Assembly (NCBI RefSeq): GCF_002929825.1
Contig: NZ_PJJN01000028.1
Span: forward strand, 1 to 64,000
Source: Cryobacterium sp. Y29
GTDB taxonomy: Bacteria; Actinomycetota; Actinomycetes; Actinomycetales; Microbacteriaceae
Length of the DNA stretch: 64,000 bases
Direction: 5' to 3'
Shown here piece by piece: positions 1-6,601 of the stretch. The translations under genes and the position numbers were made by a program. The notes below the pieces were generated by a model. That model searched no databases, was not told the origin of the DNA, and saw only the letters and a list, made by a program, of their open reading frames with translations. Each line of letters opens with the position of its first letter. Position 1 is the stretch's first letter.

Positions 1-28
1 GTGGGAGAGTAGGACACCGCCGGACTTA
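1..28 (+). rRNA. rrf: 5S ribosomal RNA, 3' end only
   Basis: The first bases, GTGGGAGAGTAGGACACCGC followed by CGGAC, match the conserved 3' portion of bacterial 5S rRNA, where they form the last helix. The gene enters from outside the window, so only the tail is present. A strong hairpin follows within 20 bases, as expected at the end of an rRNA operon. The exact mature 3' end is uncertain by a few bases. Confidence 0.9.
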
Positions 29-41
29 ACTTAGAAACACC

Positions 42-73
42 AGAAAAGCCATCCCTCACGGGATGGCTTTTCT
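42..73 (+). terminator. Intrinsic terminator of the rRNA operon
   Basis: A perfect 14-bp inverted repeat (AGAAAAGCCATCCC and its complement) encloses a four-base TCAC loop. The descending arm contains a TTTT run. It sits just after the 5S rRNA end, so it most likely ends rRNA transcription. Confidence 0.9.
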
Positions 74-78
74 GCGTT

Positions 79-102
79 AACGGCCACCTGCGGGTGGCCG
101 TT
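79..102 (+). terminator. Second hairpin of a tandem rRNA terminator
   Basis: The 10-bp arms AACGGCCACC and GGTGGCCGTT surround a TGCG loop. Each of the two hairpins is followed by the same 12-mer TTCTGCGTTAAC (70-81 and 101-112), so the second looks like a duplicated or back-up terminator. Confidence 0.65.
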
Positions 103-190
103 CTGCGTTAACCCACGCTGCACGAAAGCCCAACCCAGCTTAGGCAGGACAGCCCAGGGCGGAGTAGGGCAGGGCAGGGCTGGGCGGGGT

Positions 191-321
191 GGCGGGGTGG
201 CGGGACACTCGCTCCTCAGCTCAAACATTCGGGGTGTTCTGGCAGGCTCCGCGAAGAGCGTGCGGAGCCTGCCAGAACACCCCGAAAACTCGACACCCCG
301 CGAATATCCCGCCACCCCGCC
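191..321. repeat. Large nested inverted repeat downstream of the rRNA operon
   Basis: Two concentric inverted repeats are visible. The inner one has perfect 23-bp arms (230-252 and 262-284) around a 9-base spacer. The outer one has perfect 15-bp arms (191-205 and 307-321) made of GGCGGGGT-type units, which are also tandemly doubled at 184-200. As RNA this would fold into one long branched hairpin, and as DNA it could extrude a cruciform. No reading frame is credible here and there is no T-run. It may be a REP/MITE-like element or a transcription barrier between the rRNA operon and its neighbours. Confidence 0.75.
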
Positions 322-487
322 CCAACATGAACGAATTTGTGTTGCGTCACAGTTGGTGCAAGTCATTCCCCGCACACGCTGCATTACTAAGCCTCCGCTT
401 GTGGTGGGGCATTTTTCTCGTCGACGTTAGCGCGAGGGGGAGGGCGCGAGGTTGAAGATGACGGTGTTGGCCTCTTCAGGCCGAGGT
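322..487. other. Intergenic stretch, no gene recognised
   Basis: I see no plausible gene here. The only notable element is a short imperfect stem (GCCTC at about 390 with GGGGC at about 407) followed by a T-run (ATTTTTCTC), which could be a weak forward terminator. Small forward frames overlapping 189-455 have atypical composition and run through the inverted repeat. Confidence 0.4.
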
Positions 488-733
488 TTACTTTTTGGAG
501 AAATCATTCGGTGTGAGACCCGCGATGCGATGCGCATGAGCGTGGAGCGTGTCCTCGTCGATGTGTACCCCAATGTCCGTAAAGCGCTGACGTAGAGCGT
601 TGAGAACGTGCGCCTCGTCATGACCGGCCAGATCAGCTTCTTGTTGCATCAGAATCCCTGCCGCCTTGGCGTCATCCGGTTGGAAATGTTGGTCTTGAAC
701 CGGTTCGTCTTGGGTGCCGCTGTCGTCGGTCAT
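488..733 (-). CDS. Small acidic hypothetical protein (81 aa)
   Basis: I do not recognise a family. The frame could be extended to 805, but the internal ATG at 733 has a good ribosome binding site (GAAGGAAAG just upstream), so I use that start. The protein is soluble and hydrophilic. An acidic, Gln/Asp-rich N-terminal third is followed by a predicted helical segment with several histidines (around LHAHAHRIAG). There is no signal peptide, membrane segment or cysteine. It stands alone between the rRNA operon and a decayed oxidoreductase gene, so context gives no hint of function. Confidence 0.6.
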   Translation of the reverse strand: MTDDSGTQDEPVQDQHFQPDDAKAAGILMQQEADLAGHDEAHVLNALRQRFTDIGVHIDEDTLHAHAHRIAGLTPNDFSKK

Positions 734-1085
734 TCTTTCCTTCTCTTCATCGGATTCGCCACGAGCATTGCGTGTAAACGCGTCAAGGAGCGAGCGATCG
801 TGCAAGGACGTTCATCAGCGCGCATTGATGCCACGGTAGTCCTCGAAGCTGACGCTGACCAGTGTCATGCGCTTCGCGGGGAGCTGTGCTGGTGCTTTCA
901 TCGTGACAGAAGGCACGTAGTATCGCCGATAGAGCCAGAGTTTTTGCGTGGGTGGCAGCACGACTTAGGGTGGTCCGTGGCGCGGGTGGCACAGGTACGG
1001 CACCGGCCAGCGCCTGAACCGAACCCGGACGCCCACCCCATTGGTTGGAACGGCCGGGTTCAGTCGGTGAGCTCAGCAGGGCAGA
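734..1085. other. Intergenic stretch with a weak hairpin
   Basis: These 352 bases hold no convincing gene. An 8-bp inverted repeat (GAACCCGG at 1021-1028 and CCGGGTTC at 1054-1061, 25-base loop) lies just beyond the stop codon of the truncated oxidoreductase on the minus strand and could be its residual terminator. The upstream region of the 81-aa gene must also lie here, but I cannot identify its promoter. Confidence 0.35.
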
Positions 1086-2291
1086 TTACTCGGCGCGTGC
1101 CACAAACCGCACCGCCATGGCTTTGTAGCCGGGCGTGTTCGATTCTCTCGCTACGAGCTCGCGGTGCATCAACGCGTTGGCTTCCGGGAAGTACGCCGTC
1201 GCACATCCGCGTGGAGTCGGATAGAACACGAGACGAAAGTCGTCCGCGTGGCGTTCGGCACCCTGGAAGGTACTGATCACATCGACCGCGGCACGATCAG
1301 AGAAACCCATCTCCATCGCGTCCTCGGCATTGATCAGAATCACCCGGCGACCGTTGGAGATGCCGTGGTAGCGGTCGTCAAGACCGGAGAACGTGGTGTT
1401 GCACTGGTCGTGGCTGCGCATGGTCTGCAAGATGAGGTGGCCGGCCGGCGGGGTGAGGTATTCCAGTGGGCTCACAGTGAAGCGGGCACGCCCAATGTCG
1501 GTCTTGAAGCTGCGGGTATCTCGTGGCGGGTTTGGCAACACGAAGCCGTTCTTCGTCTTGAGTCGGGCGTTGAAGTCAGTGAAACCTGGCAACACCCGCG
1601 AGATGTGGTCACGGATGACGTCACAGTCGTCAGACACGGCCTTCCAGTCGATGACGTGGTCGGCGCCGAGGGTGGCGTTAGCCATGCGGGCGATGATCAC
1701 GGGCTCGGCCAGCAGGTGGTCTGAAACCGGTTTCAGGCGTCCCTGGGTGGTGCGCACAACGGACATGGAATCTTCGACGCTGAGCACCTGACGGCCACCC
1801 GGATGCTTGTCATCGGTATCAGTGCGGCCAAGGGTCGGCAGAATCAACGAGGTCAGTCCGTGGCGAACGTGCGACCGGTTGGGTTTGGCCGACACGCTCA
1901 CTGTCAGGCCTACCCGCTGCATCGCTGCCTTGAGTAGATCGGTGTCCGAGCACGCCAACGCGAAATTACCGCCCATGGAAATAAAGACGTCAACATTGTT
2001 CTTCTCGAACGCGTCAACGGTGTCGACTGAGTCGAGGCCATGTTCGCGCGGAGATTCAATCGAGAATTCCCGGTTTAGGGCCGCGAGCATCGGCTCCTGC
2101 GGCTTCTCCCAGACGCCCATAGTGCGATCGCCCTGTACGTTGGAGTGTCCCCGCACCGGGCACACCCCCGCGCCGGGCTTACCAAAATTTCCCTGCAACA
2201 GGAGCAGATTGATGATCTCCTTGAGCGTGTTTACGGAGTGTGGCTGCTGCGTGAGTCCGAGGGCATCAGTTTCCGTTGTGAATTCGGCCAT
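1086..2291 (-). pseudogene. 5'-truncated FdhF/YdeP-family molybdopterin oxidoreductase
   Basis: The frame encodes 401 residues matching only the C-terminal half of FdhF/YdeP-type molybdopterin oxidoreductases, which are usually about 750 residues. The typical central motif PVRGHSNVQGDRTMGVWEKP lies at about residues 45-64. The C-terminal molybdopterin-dinucleotide-binding domain covers roughly residues 275-400. The N-terminal half, with the start of the catalytic domain, is missing. The nominal ATG has no clear Shine-Dalgarno sequence, and homology begins about ten residues in. Just upstream lies a decameric tandem repeat (2333-2370), a plausible deletion junction. No fdhD or molybdenum-cofactor gene is nearby. 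I call it a decayed fragment, although a shortened product cannot be excluded. Confidence 0.8.
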
Positions 2292-2332
2292 ACTGTCTTC
2301 GTTTCGCCCGCTGATGCCAACATTTCAGACTT

Positions 2333-2370
2333 TCACTCGCGGTCACTCGCGGTCACTCGCGGTCACTCGT
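2333..2370. repeat. 10-bp tandem repeat, about 3.8 copies
   Basis: The unit GGTCACTCGC occurs at 2341-2350 and 2351-2360, with a one-base variant at 2361-2370 and a partial copy (TCACTCGC) at 2333-2340. It sits immediately upstream of the point where homology of the truncated oxidoreductase begins. Such a repeat could arise by slippage at a deletion junction, or be a multi-site binding array. Confidence 0.8.
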
Positions 2371-2409
2371 GTCAATACGTTCACGACGTGCTGCCATCCG
2401 TCGCCGCCA

Positions 2410-2460
2410 TCACCGCCGACAGCAGGCACAGGGCGTGTGCACGTTCGCGTTGGTATCCAT
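2410..2460 (-). CDS. Possible 16-aa Cys-rich leader peptide
   Basis: A short ATG frame encodes a peptide ending in HTPCACCRR and then TGA. It begins 16 bases after the stop of the DUF2945 gene on the same strand, and about 120 bases before the nominal start of the truncated oxidoreductase. Peptides ending in clustered cysteines and arginines are known in actinobacteria as cysteine-responsive attenuation uORFs upstream of sulfur-metabolism genes. Here the gene it would have controlled may have been lost in the deletion. There is no obvious Shine-Dalgarno sequence, so this may be chance. Confidence 0.25.
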   Translation of the reverse strand: MDTNANVHTPCACCRR

Positions 2461-2476
2461 TGGCGGCCGCGCACGG

Positions 2477-2686
2477 CTAGATTTTCGTCAGGGCCTCGCC
2501 CTTATGCATCGCTACATGGTCGGTCGTGTCGCTCAAGATCTCGTATTGCGGATCATCACGACTGCAGCGGCGAATGTGGCCTTTGTATTCCACGTCCTTC
2601 CTATGAATCTTCGTGATGGTGCCGTGCACATGGCCGGCCTCGGAGTTCCAGCGCACGTGATCGCCGACTAAGAATTTTTTTATCAT
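2477..2686 (-). CDS. DUF2945 / HVA1-family TUDOR-like small protein (69 aa)
   Basis: The sequence (FLVGDHVRWNSEAGHVHGTI, then a Lys/His-rich second strand and YEILSD) fits the DUF2945 family, described in Pfam as a hypervirulence-associated TUDOR domain. It is a compact beta-barrel with no enzymatic motif. The frame can be extended to 2824, but the ATG at 2686 is preceded by GGAAGG at proper spacing and starts exactly where the domain does. The role is unknown; family members are cytoplasmic and often lie beside small stress or DUF genes. It follows the DUF488 gene on the same strand after 91 bases. Confidence 0.8.
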   Translation of the reverse strand: MIKKFLVGDHVRWNSEAGHVHGTITKIHRKDVEYKGHIRRCSRDDPQYEILSDTTDHVAMHKGEALTKI

Positions 2687-2777
2687 AGGTGCACCTTCCG
2701 CTGCCACAATGTTGCTATATCTCTTCACCCTATTCGCCGTCTTACGTCGCCCCGATCTGGATGTGCACCCTCGGTGA

Positions 2778-3311
2778 TCACTCTTCCGGTGGGTACCAGA
2801 CACGGTCACCGTGGACCTTGGCAAAGCTGGTCAGGGTGTGCGGCTTGGTCGAGGTCAGGCTCATGATGTCGGTAACCTGCAGGCCCCGCGCCAGCAGCGC
2901 ATCTCCGATCAGTGATCGGTGACAACGCCAGGGCACGGCTTCGGCACACATGATCGCCACGGTCTGTTTCCTCGTCAGCGCTATCAACTCGTCGACACCG
3001 GCAACGAACTCGGGCGTTTGCATGTAGTCGGCGTAGTTGCGAAAGCTCCTGTTAAGCCACGCCCCGTTGATAGACGCTTCTGCCGCGGGGGTGTGCCGTA
3101 GCCCGCCGAGCTCGGCGAGTCGCTGATAGTCGATACCTGCCGTCGGCATGCTGACGATAAGTTCGTGTTCCCCAAATTGCGGGTTGTGACGAGACCCCGG
3201 AACGGTGCGCACGTCGATGAGTCGTTCGACACCGTGTCTATTCAACATTTCAACGAACTCCTCAAGGGGATGAGTCGAGTGCCCGATCGTGTACACACAG
3301 GTTTCAGCCAT
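2778..3311 (-). CDS. DUF488 family protein
   Basis: The 177-residue product has the hallmarks of DUF488: YTIGHSTHP near the N-terminus, an IDVRTVPGSRHNPQF segment (residues ~33-47), and the C-terminal CAEAVPWRCHRSLI motif, whose two cysteines and histidine are conserved. The biochemical function of the family is unknown. The longest frame starts at a GTG at 3329, but the ATG at 3311 is preceded by GGGAG, though closely spaced, and gives the usual family N-terminus. It is transcribed away from the hydrolase gene at 3550 and probably together with the DUF2945 gene. Confidence 0.85.
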   Translation of the reverse strand: MAETCVYTIGHSTHPLEEFVEMLNRHGVERLIDVRTVPGSRHNPQFGEHELIVSMPTAGIDYQRLAELGGLRHTPAAEASINGAWLNRSFRNYADYMQTPEFVAGVDELIALTRKQTVAIMCAEAVPWRCHRSLIGDALLARGLQVTDIMSLTSTKPHTLTSFAKVHGDRVWYPPEE

Positions 3312-3549
3312 GCTCCCATTGAACCGCACCTACTACAGCCCGCATCAGGAATGTCCGATGTGTGCGCCCGACACTCGGCTCCGCAATAACGGGGAACCTG
3401 TGGACGTTGGCCATCGCCCTGTTGCCATCCCGAAGCCGTCGCTAACCTGATCAGTGCAGGAGGCTTGCTCGTTCCGGTTCACACGAGCTAGGCGCGGATA
3501 TCGCCGATAACACCGCGGCCACAGGTGTCCGTGAACGAACGGAGAAAGC

Positions 3550-4302
3550 ATGCAACCGATCCCGCAACGTTCCGACCATTCGCGCGCGATTAGCACTACA
3601 GGGGCGGGTGGTGTCCCCCTGACAGTGTCAGCGCCGATCGGCGTTGCATGGGCTGGAGTCGTCGTGCTCCACGAGGTGTGGGGCCTCTCCGCGCCAGTTG
3701 CCGATCTCGTCGTTCGCCTGGCCGACTGCGGTTACATCACCGCCGCGCCGCACCTCTACCATCGCATCGCAGACCCCGTCGACACCGCTGGAAAATTCGC
3801 GCAAGCCCGCCGGTACCACAACACCCTCACGACGGCAGGACTCACCTCTGACATCGAGAGCGCCCTGGCCTGGATTCGCGCCCAGGGAGCACAGAAAGTA
3901 GCGATACTAGGGTTCTCCATGGGAGGCACCCTCGCCTTGTGGGCGGCAGCGACACTGCACATCGATGCCGCAGTCACCTTCTACGGCGCCAACTTGGCTT
4001 CTCCACGCTGGCCTGGCATTCTCAGTGGAATTGAGGCCGCACGCGTGCTCAAAGCACCCTGGCTGGGAATATATGCCGGCAGGGACGACAGCACCCCCGC
4101 CCGTGACATCCAACGAATGCGCGAAATCCTGACCCACACCACCACTCAATCCGCGGTGGTGGTCTACCCCAAAGTTCGCCACGGCTTCGCCCTGGACCCG
4201 GACCCTCCACGCCACGCCGCAGACGAGACAGCAGACGCATTCACGCGAACAGCCCTCTTCCTGAAAACCCATTTACGCCAGGCCAACCAGCCATTTCCGT
4301 AA
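3550..4302 (+). CDS. Dienelactone hydrolase family alpha/beta-hydrolase (Ser type)
   Basis: A cytoplasmic alpha/beta-hydrolase of 250 residues. The nucleophile elbow GFSMGG places Ser123 as nucleophile, with Asp179/180 (AGRDD) and His211 (VRHGF) completing the triad. HEVWGL near residue 41 is typical of the family. Classical dienelactone hydrolases use Cys at the nucleophile position, so the substrate is probably an ester or lactone other than chlorocatechol-derived dienelactone. The start has GGAG upstream. No catechol-pathway gene is nearby, and the physiological substrate is unknown. Confidence 0.85.
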   Translation: MQPIPQRSDHSRAISTTGAGGVPLTVSAPIGVAWAGVVVLHEVWGLSAPVADLVVRLADCGYITAAPHLYHRIADPVDTAGKFAQARRYHNTLTTAGLTSDIESALAWIRAQGAQKVAILGFSMGGTLALWAAATLHIDAAVTFYGANLASPRWPGILSGIEAARVLKAPWLGIYAGRDDSTPARDIQRMREILTHTTTQSAVVVYPKVRHGFALDPDPPRHAADETADAFTRTALFLKTHLRQANQPFP

Positions 4303-4408
4303 AGATCGCCACCACCGTCGACGGCGCTCGCCGACCGCCCCTCCATCAGGTGATCACGGTCATCGACGTGGACAAGCAGGAAGACGGTCGAGCCGATCTG
4401 TCAGGAAA

Positions 4409-4563
4409 TGCGGATGGGCTGCCGATATCACCTACATCCGCACGTTCGCGAGTTGGGATACATTCCACGCATCGAGGCCGAAACTGATTTTCACACCCAC
4501 CAGCCCGCTATCATCCGTATCAAACGGACCTAACCGAGTCTCCAGAACCCGGGGCTTGACCTG
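4409..4563 (+). mobile_element. Decayed IS3-family transposase remnant with right end
   Basis: A frame from 4409 reads CGWAADITYIRTFASWDTF, close to the WVADITYIRT segment of IS3-family OrfB that contains the first catalytic Asp. A second frame then reads LGYIPRIEAETDFHTHQPAI and stops at 4531-4533, resembling the C-terminal end of the same transposase. The middle of the gene is missing and the frames are shifted. Beyond the stop, the bases to about 4563 (GAGTCTCCAGAACCCGGGGC at 4536-4555) look like an IS3-type inverted-repeat end. The left end was not found, so this is a dead fragment. Confidence 0.55.
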
Positions 4564-5600
4564 ACGGATGCTTCAGCCTCTGCATCATCCGTCGTCCGGG
4601 ATGAAAGCAGATCGGCGTGGTGGGCGGCGGCCACGTTGGGGTGGGCGCGCAGGCGGTAGCGCAGTGCGTTGTCACCGTAGGTGGTTTCGAGAATGGGACT
4701 GTTGGTCGGGTCGGCGGAGAGCCCGCGGGCCTCACGAGACAGGCTCTCGTCGAGCTGCAGCCGCGGCATTACGGTGTCGAGTGCTGGATTGAAGAAGAAC
4801 GGCACGGAGATGCGGTCGGAACCGTCTTCAGGGGAGAAGACGCGGTGCAGAGTGGCCTTGAGGTAGCCATCCGTTGCCAGTTCGAGCATTTCGCCGATGT
4901 TCACGACGAAGGCGCCGTCGAGCGGGGGAACGTCGATCCACTCGCCGTCGTGTTCGACTTGCAGACCGTCTTTGTGCGGTTCGACGAGCAGCAGCGTGAG
5001 AACTCCACCGTCGCGGTGCTCGCCCACACCCTGAGCACGTACAGGCTGGCCGGGATAGCGCACGATCTTGGTCAAGAGAAAAGCGTTCTCGGCGAGAGCG
5101 GCGTCGAAGACGTTCTCGGGGCTGCCGAGGGCGAGTGCCCAGGCGCGCAGCAGGCGAAGCGCGATGCGGCTCAGCTCCGCATTCCAGCACAGGGCGACGG
5201 TCTTCAGCTCAGGCAGGGACTCCGGCCAGAGATTCGGGCCCTCAAGGCGCCAATAATCTGGAGTTCCAGCGGCGAAGGGCACGGGCTTGCGGTCTACCCC
5301 GATGTCGATTTGCTCACGCCAGTCGACGGCGTTGGCGGTGAGCTCCCCGCCGACGCGGGTATACCCGCGAAACTGGGGACTGTGGATGTTCTCCAGCGTG
5401 AGTTTCTGCTCGGCCGGCAAGTCAAAGAACTTGCGCGAGACGGCGAGAAGCTCCTTCGTCAGCTGCGGGTCGACGCCGTGGCCGGTCAGGTAGAAGAACC
5501 CGACCTCGTGGGTGACGCGCAGGAGTTCAGCGCGGAATGCCGCAGCTTCGGCCTCGCCAGCGTCGAGTTGAGAGAAATCGAGGATTGGGAGTGAAAGCAC
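4530..5600 (-). CDS. Isopenicillin-N-synthase-like 2OG-Fe(II) dioxygenase
   Basis: The 356-residue protein has the DIOX_N region (residues ~4-110) and the 2OG-Fe(II) oxygenase fold. Iron ligands are His195 and Asp197 (GEHRDGG) and His252 (TLHRV). Arg263 and Ser265 (RISVPFF) bind 2-oxoglutarate. Family members hydroxylate or desaturate small molecules; the substrate here cannot be named. The start is GTG with no clear Shine-Dalgarno sequence. The last ~9 residues (SSPGFWRLG) are encoded by what appears to be the end of the IS3-like remnant, so the natural C-terminus has been replaced or extended by insertion-sequence DNA. The fold core is intact, so activity is plausible. Confidence 0.85.
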   Translation of the reverse strand: MLSLPILDFSQLDAGEAEAAAFRAELLRVTHEVGFFYLTGHGVDPQLTKELLAVSRKFFDLPAEQKLTLENIHSPQFRGYTRVGGELTANAVDWREQIDIGVDRKPVPFAAGTPDYWRLEGPNLWPESLPELKTVALCWNAELSRIALRLLRAWALALGSPENVFDAALAENAFLLTKIVRYPGQPVRAQGVGEHRDGGVLTLLLVEPHKDGLQVEHDGEWIDVPPLDGAFVVNIGEMLELATDGYLKATLHRVFSPEDGSDRISVPFFFNPALDTVMPRLQLDESLSREARGLSADPTNSPILETTYGDNALRYRLRAHPNVAAAHHADLLSSRTTDDAEAEASVRSSPGFWRLG

Positions 5601-5720
5601 GATGGTTCAAGTCTGACACCGGGCAGGCCAGCTGCTGCCTCGGCATCATGTCGAATCGCGCGTAAATGCTGCTGATGTTGAGGCCAGGCCACGCACTCAG
5701 TGCCGCCCGTACTGGGTCAA

Positions 5721-6584
5721 TCAGCGGTTGGGGAAGCCGTGGGGGAGGCCGGTCAGGACCGGGGCCAGGCGCGCCAAGCGCTCGCGCTCGAGGAGGAGGG
5801 CGGTGTATTCGCGTTCTCGGCGCACGGCGGCGACTCCGATGAGGAAGGACTCGGCCGGAGCATCGGGCAGTGGGGAGACGAACGGAGTGACCTCCGCCGA
5901 GAGGGTCTGAGCCAGACGTTCGCGGGTCAGTGGGGTCAGGTGAGGTGACTGCCGCAGGTACTGGGCCACCCGCCGCGCCAGCTGGTCGGGCAGCCGGGCA
6001 ATGTCAACGGTCTGCGACCACGGCAGTAATGCTTCGGGCATCGGGCGCGGGATCTCGTTGTTACGTTGGACGCGCTCGTGCTGGCTGTAGGTGCCGGCCA
6101 GGAGGTCGCCGAGGCGCTTCGATCGGCCGTTGAGCAAGGCTGTGATGGCGGCGAGCCCGCCGAGCGTCATGATGATCTCCAGCACCCCGGTCAAGGCCCG
6201 AATGAATGCGTGGCGCAGGGAGATCGCTCCGCCGTCGTCGCGCACGATGCGGGCACCGATGGCGAGCTTGCCGAGCGATCGACCGTGAGTGAGGGTCTCG
6301 ACCAGCACCGGCACGATCAGTACGGCGAAGACGAGCGCAGCAATCGAGATGGCCTGGGTGAGCGCCGAGTCGGTATAGCCCGCGACGGTCGTAACTAGGG
6401 CCAGCATAATGAGCAGGTACAGGGCCAGATAGGCGATCGTGTCGATGATCGAGCCGGCGGCGCGCAGAATGACGCTGGCGGGGTGCACGTCGAGCGCGAC
6501 TGCCTCGCCGGTGACGAGCTCGTCGTCGCGAATCAGATCACTGTGACGGTCGGCACGATCGGCGGGACGCCCGGTCTCGTTCAT
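5721..6584 (-). CDS. RDD family integral membrane protein
   Basis: The 287-residue protein carries an RDD domain: a hydrophilic N-terminus with ASVILRAAGSIIDTIAYLAL (residues ~36-55), a second membrane segment near 80-100, the GRSLGKLAIGARIV motif (~104-117), and a third segment near 130-150. The C-terminal ~110 residues are cytoplasmic and rich in Arg, Leu and Glu. RDD proteins are of unclear function, with some linked to ion transport. It is divergent from the SpoIIM-like gene, with only 17 bases between the two start codons. The pair belongs with the DUF58/MoxR cluster that follows, an association common in actinobacteria. Confidence 0.85.
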   Translation of the reverse strand: MNETGRPADRADRHSDLIRDDELVTGEAVALDVHPASVILRAAGSIIDTIAYLALYLLIMLALVTTVAGYTDSALTQAISIAALVFAVLIVPVLVETLTHGRSLGKLAIGARIVRDDGGAISLRHAFIRALTGVLEIIMTLGGLAAITALLNGRSKRLGDLLAGTYSQHERVQRNNEIPRPMPEALLPWSQTVDIARLPDQLARRVAQYLRQSPHLTPLTRERLAQTLSAEVTPFVSPLPDAPAESFLIGVAAVRREREYTALLLERERLARLAPVLTGLPHGFPNR

Positions 6585-6587
6585 GTC

Positions 6588-6593
6588 TACTAT
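6588..6593 (+). promoter_or_regulatory. Candidate -10 element for a leaderless SpoIIM-family mRNA
   Basis: TACTAT fits the actinobacterial TAnnnT -10 consensus and ends 8 bases before the ATG at 6602. Transcription would start at or near the start codon. No -35 match is evident. The whole 17-base divergent gap is occupied by this element and the two starts. Confidence 0.45.
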
Positions 6594-6601
6594 TGAATCA
6601 G

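Noticed and set aside
4617..5594. 325-codon frame opposite the 2OG-Fe(II) oxygenase
   Set aside because: The oxygenase frame has all iron and 2-oxoglutarate ligands. The opposing frame is a GC-driven shadow.
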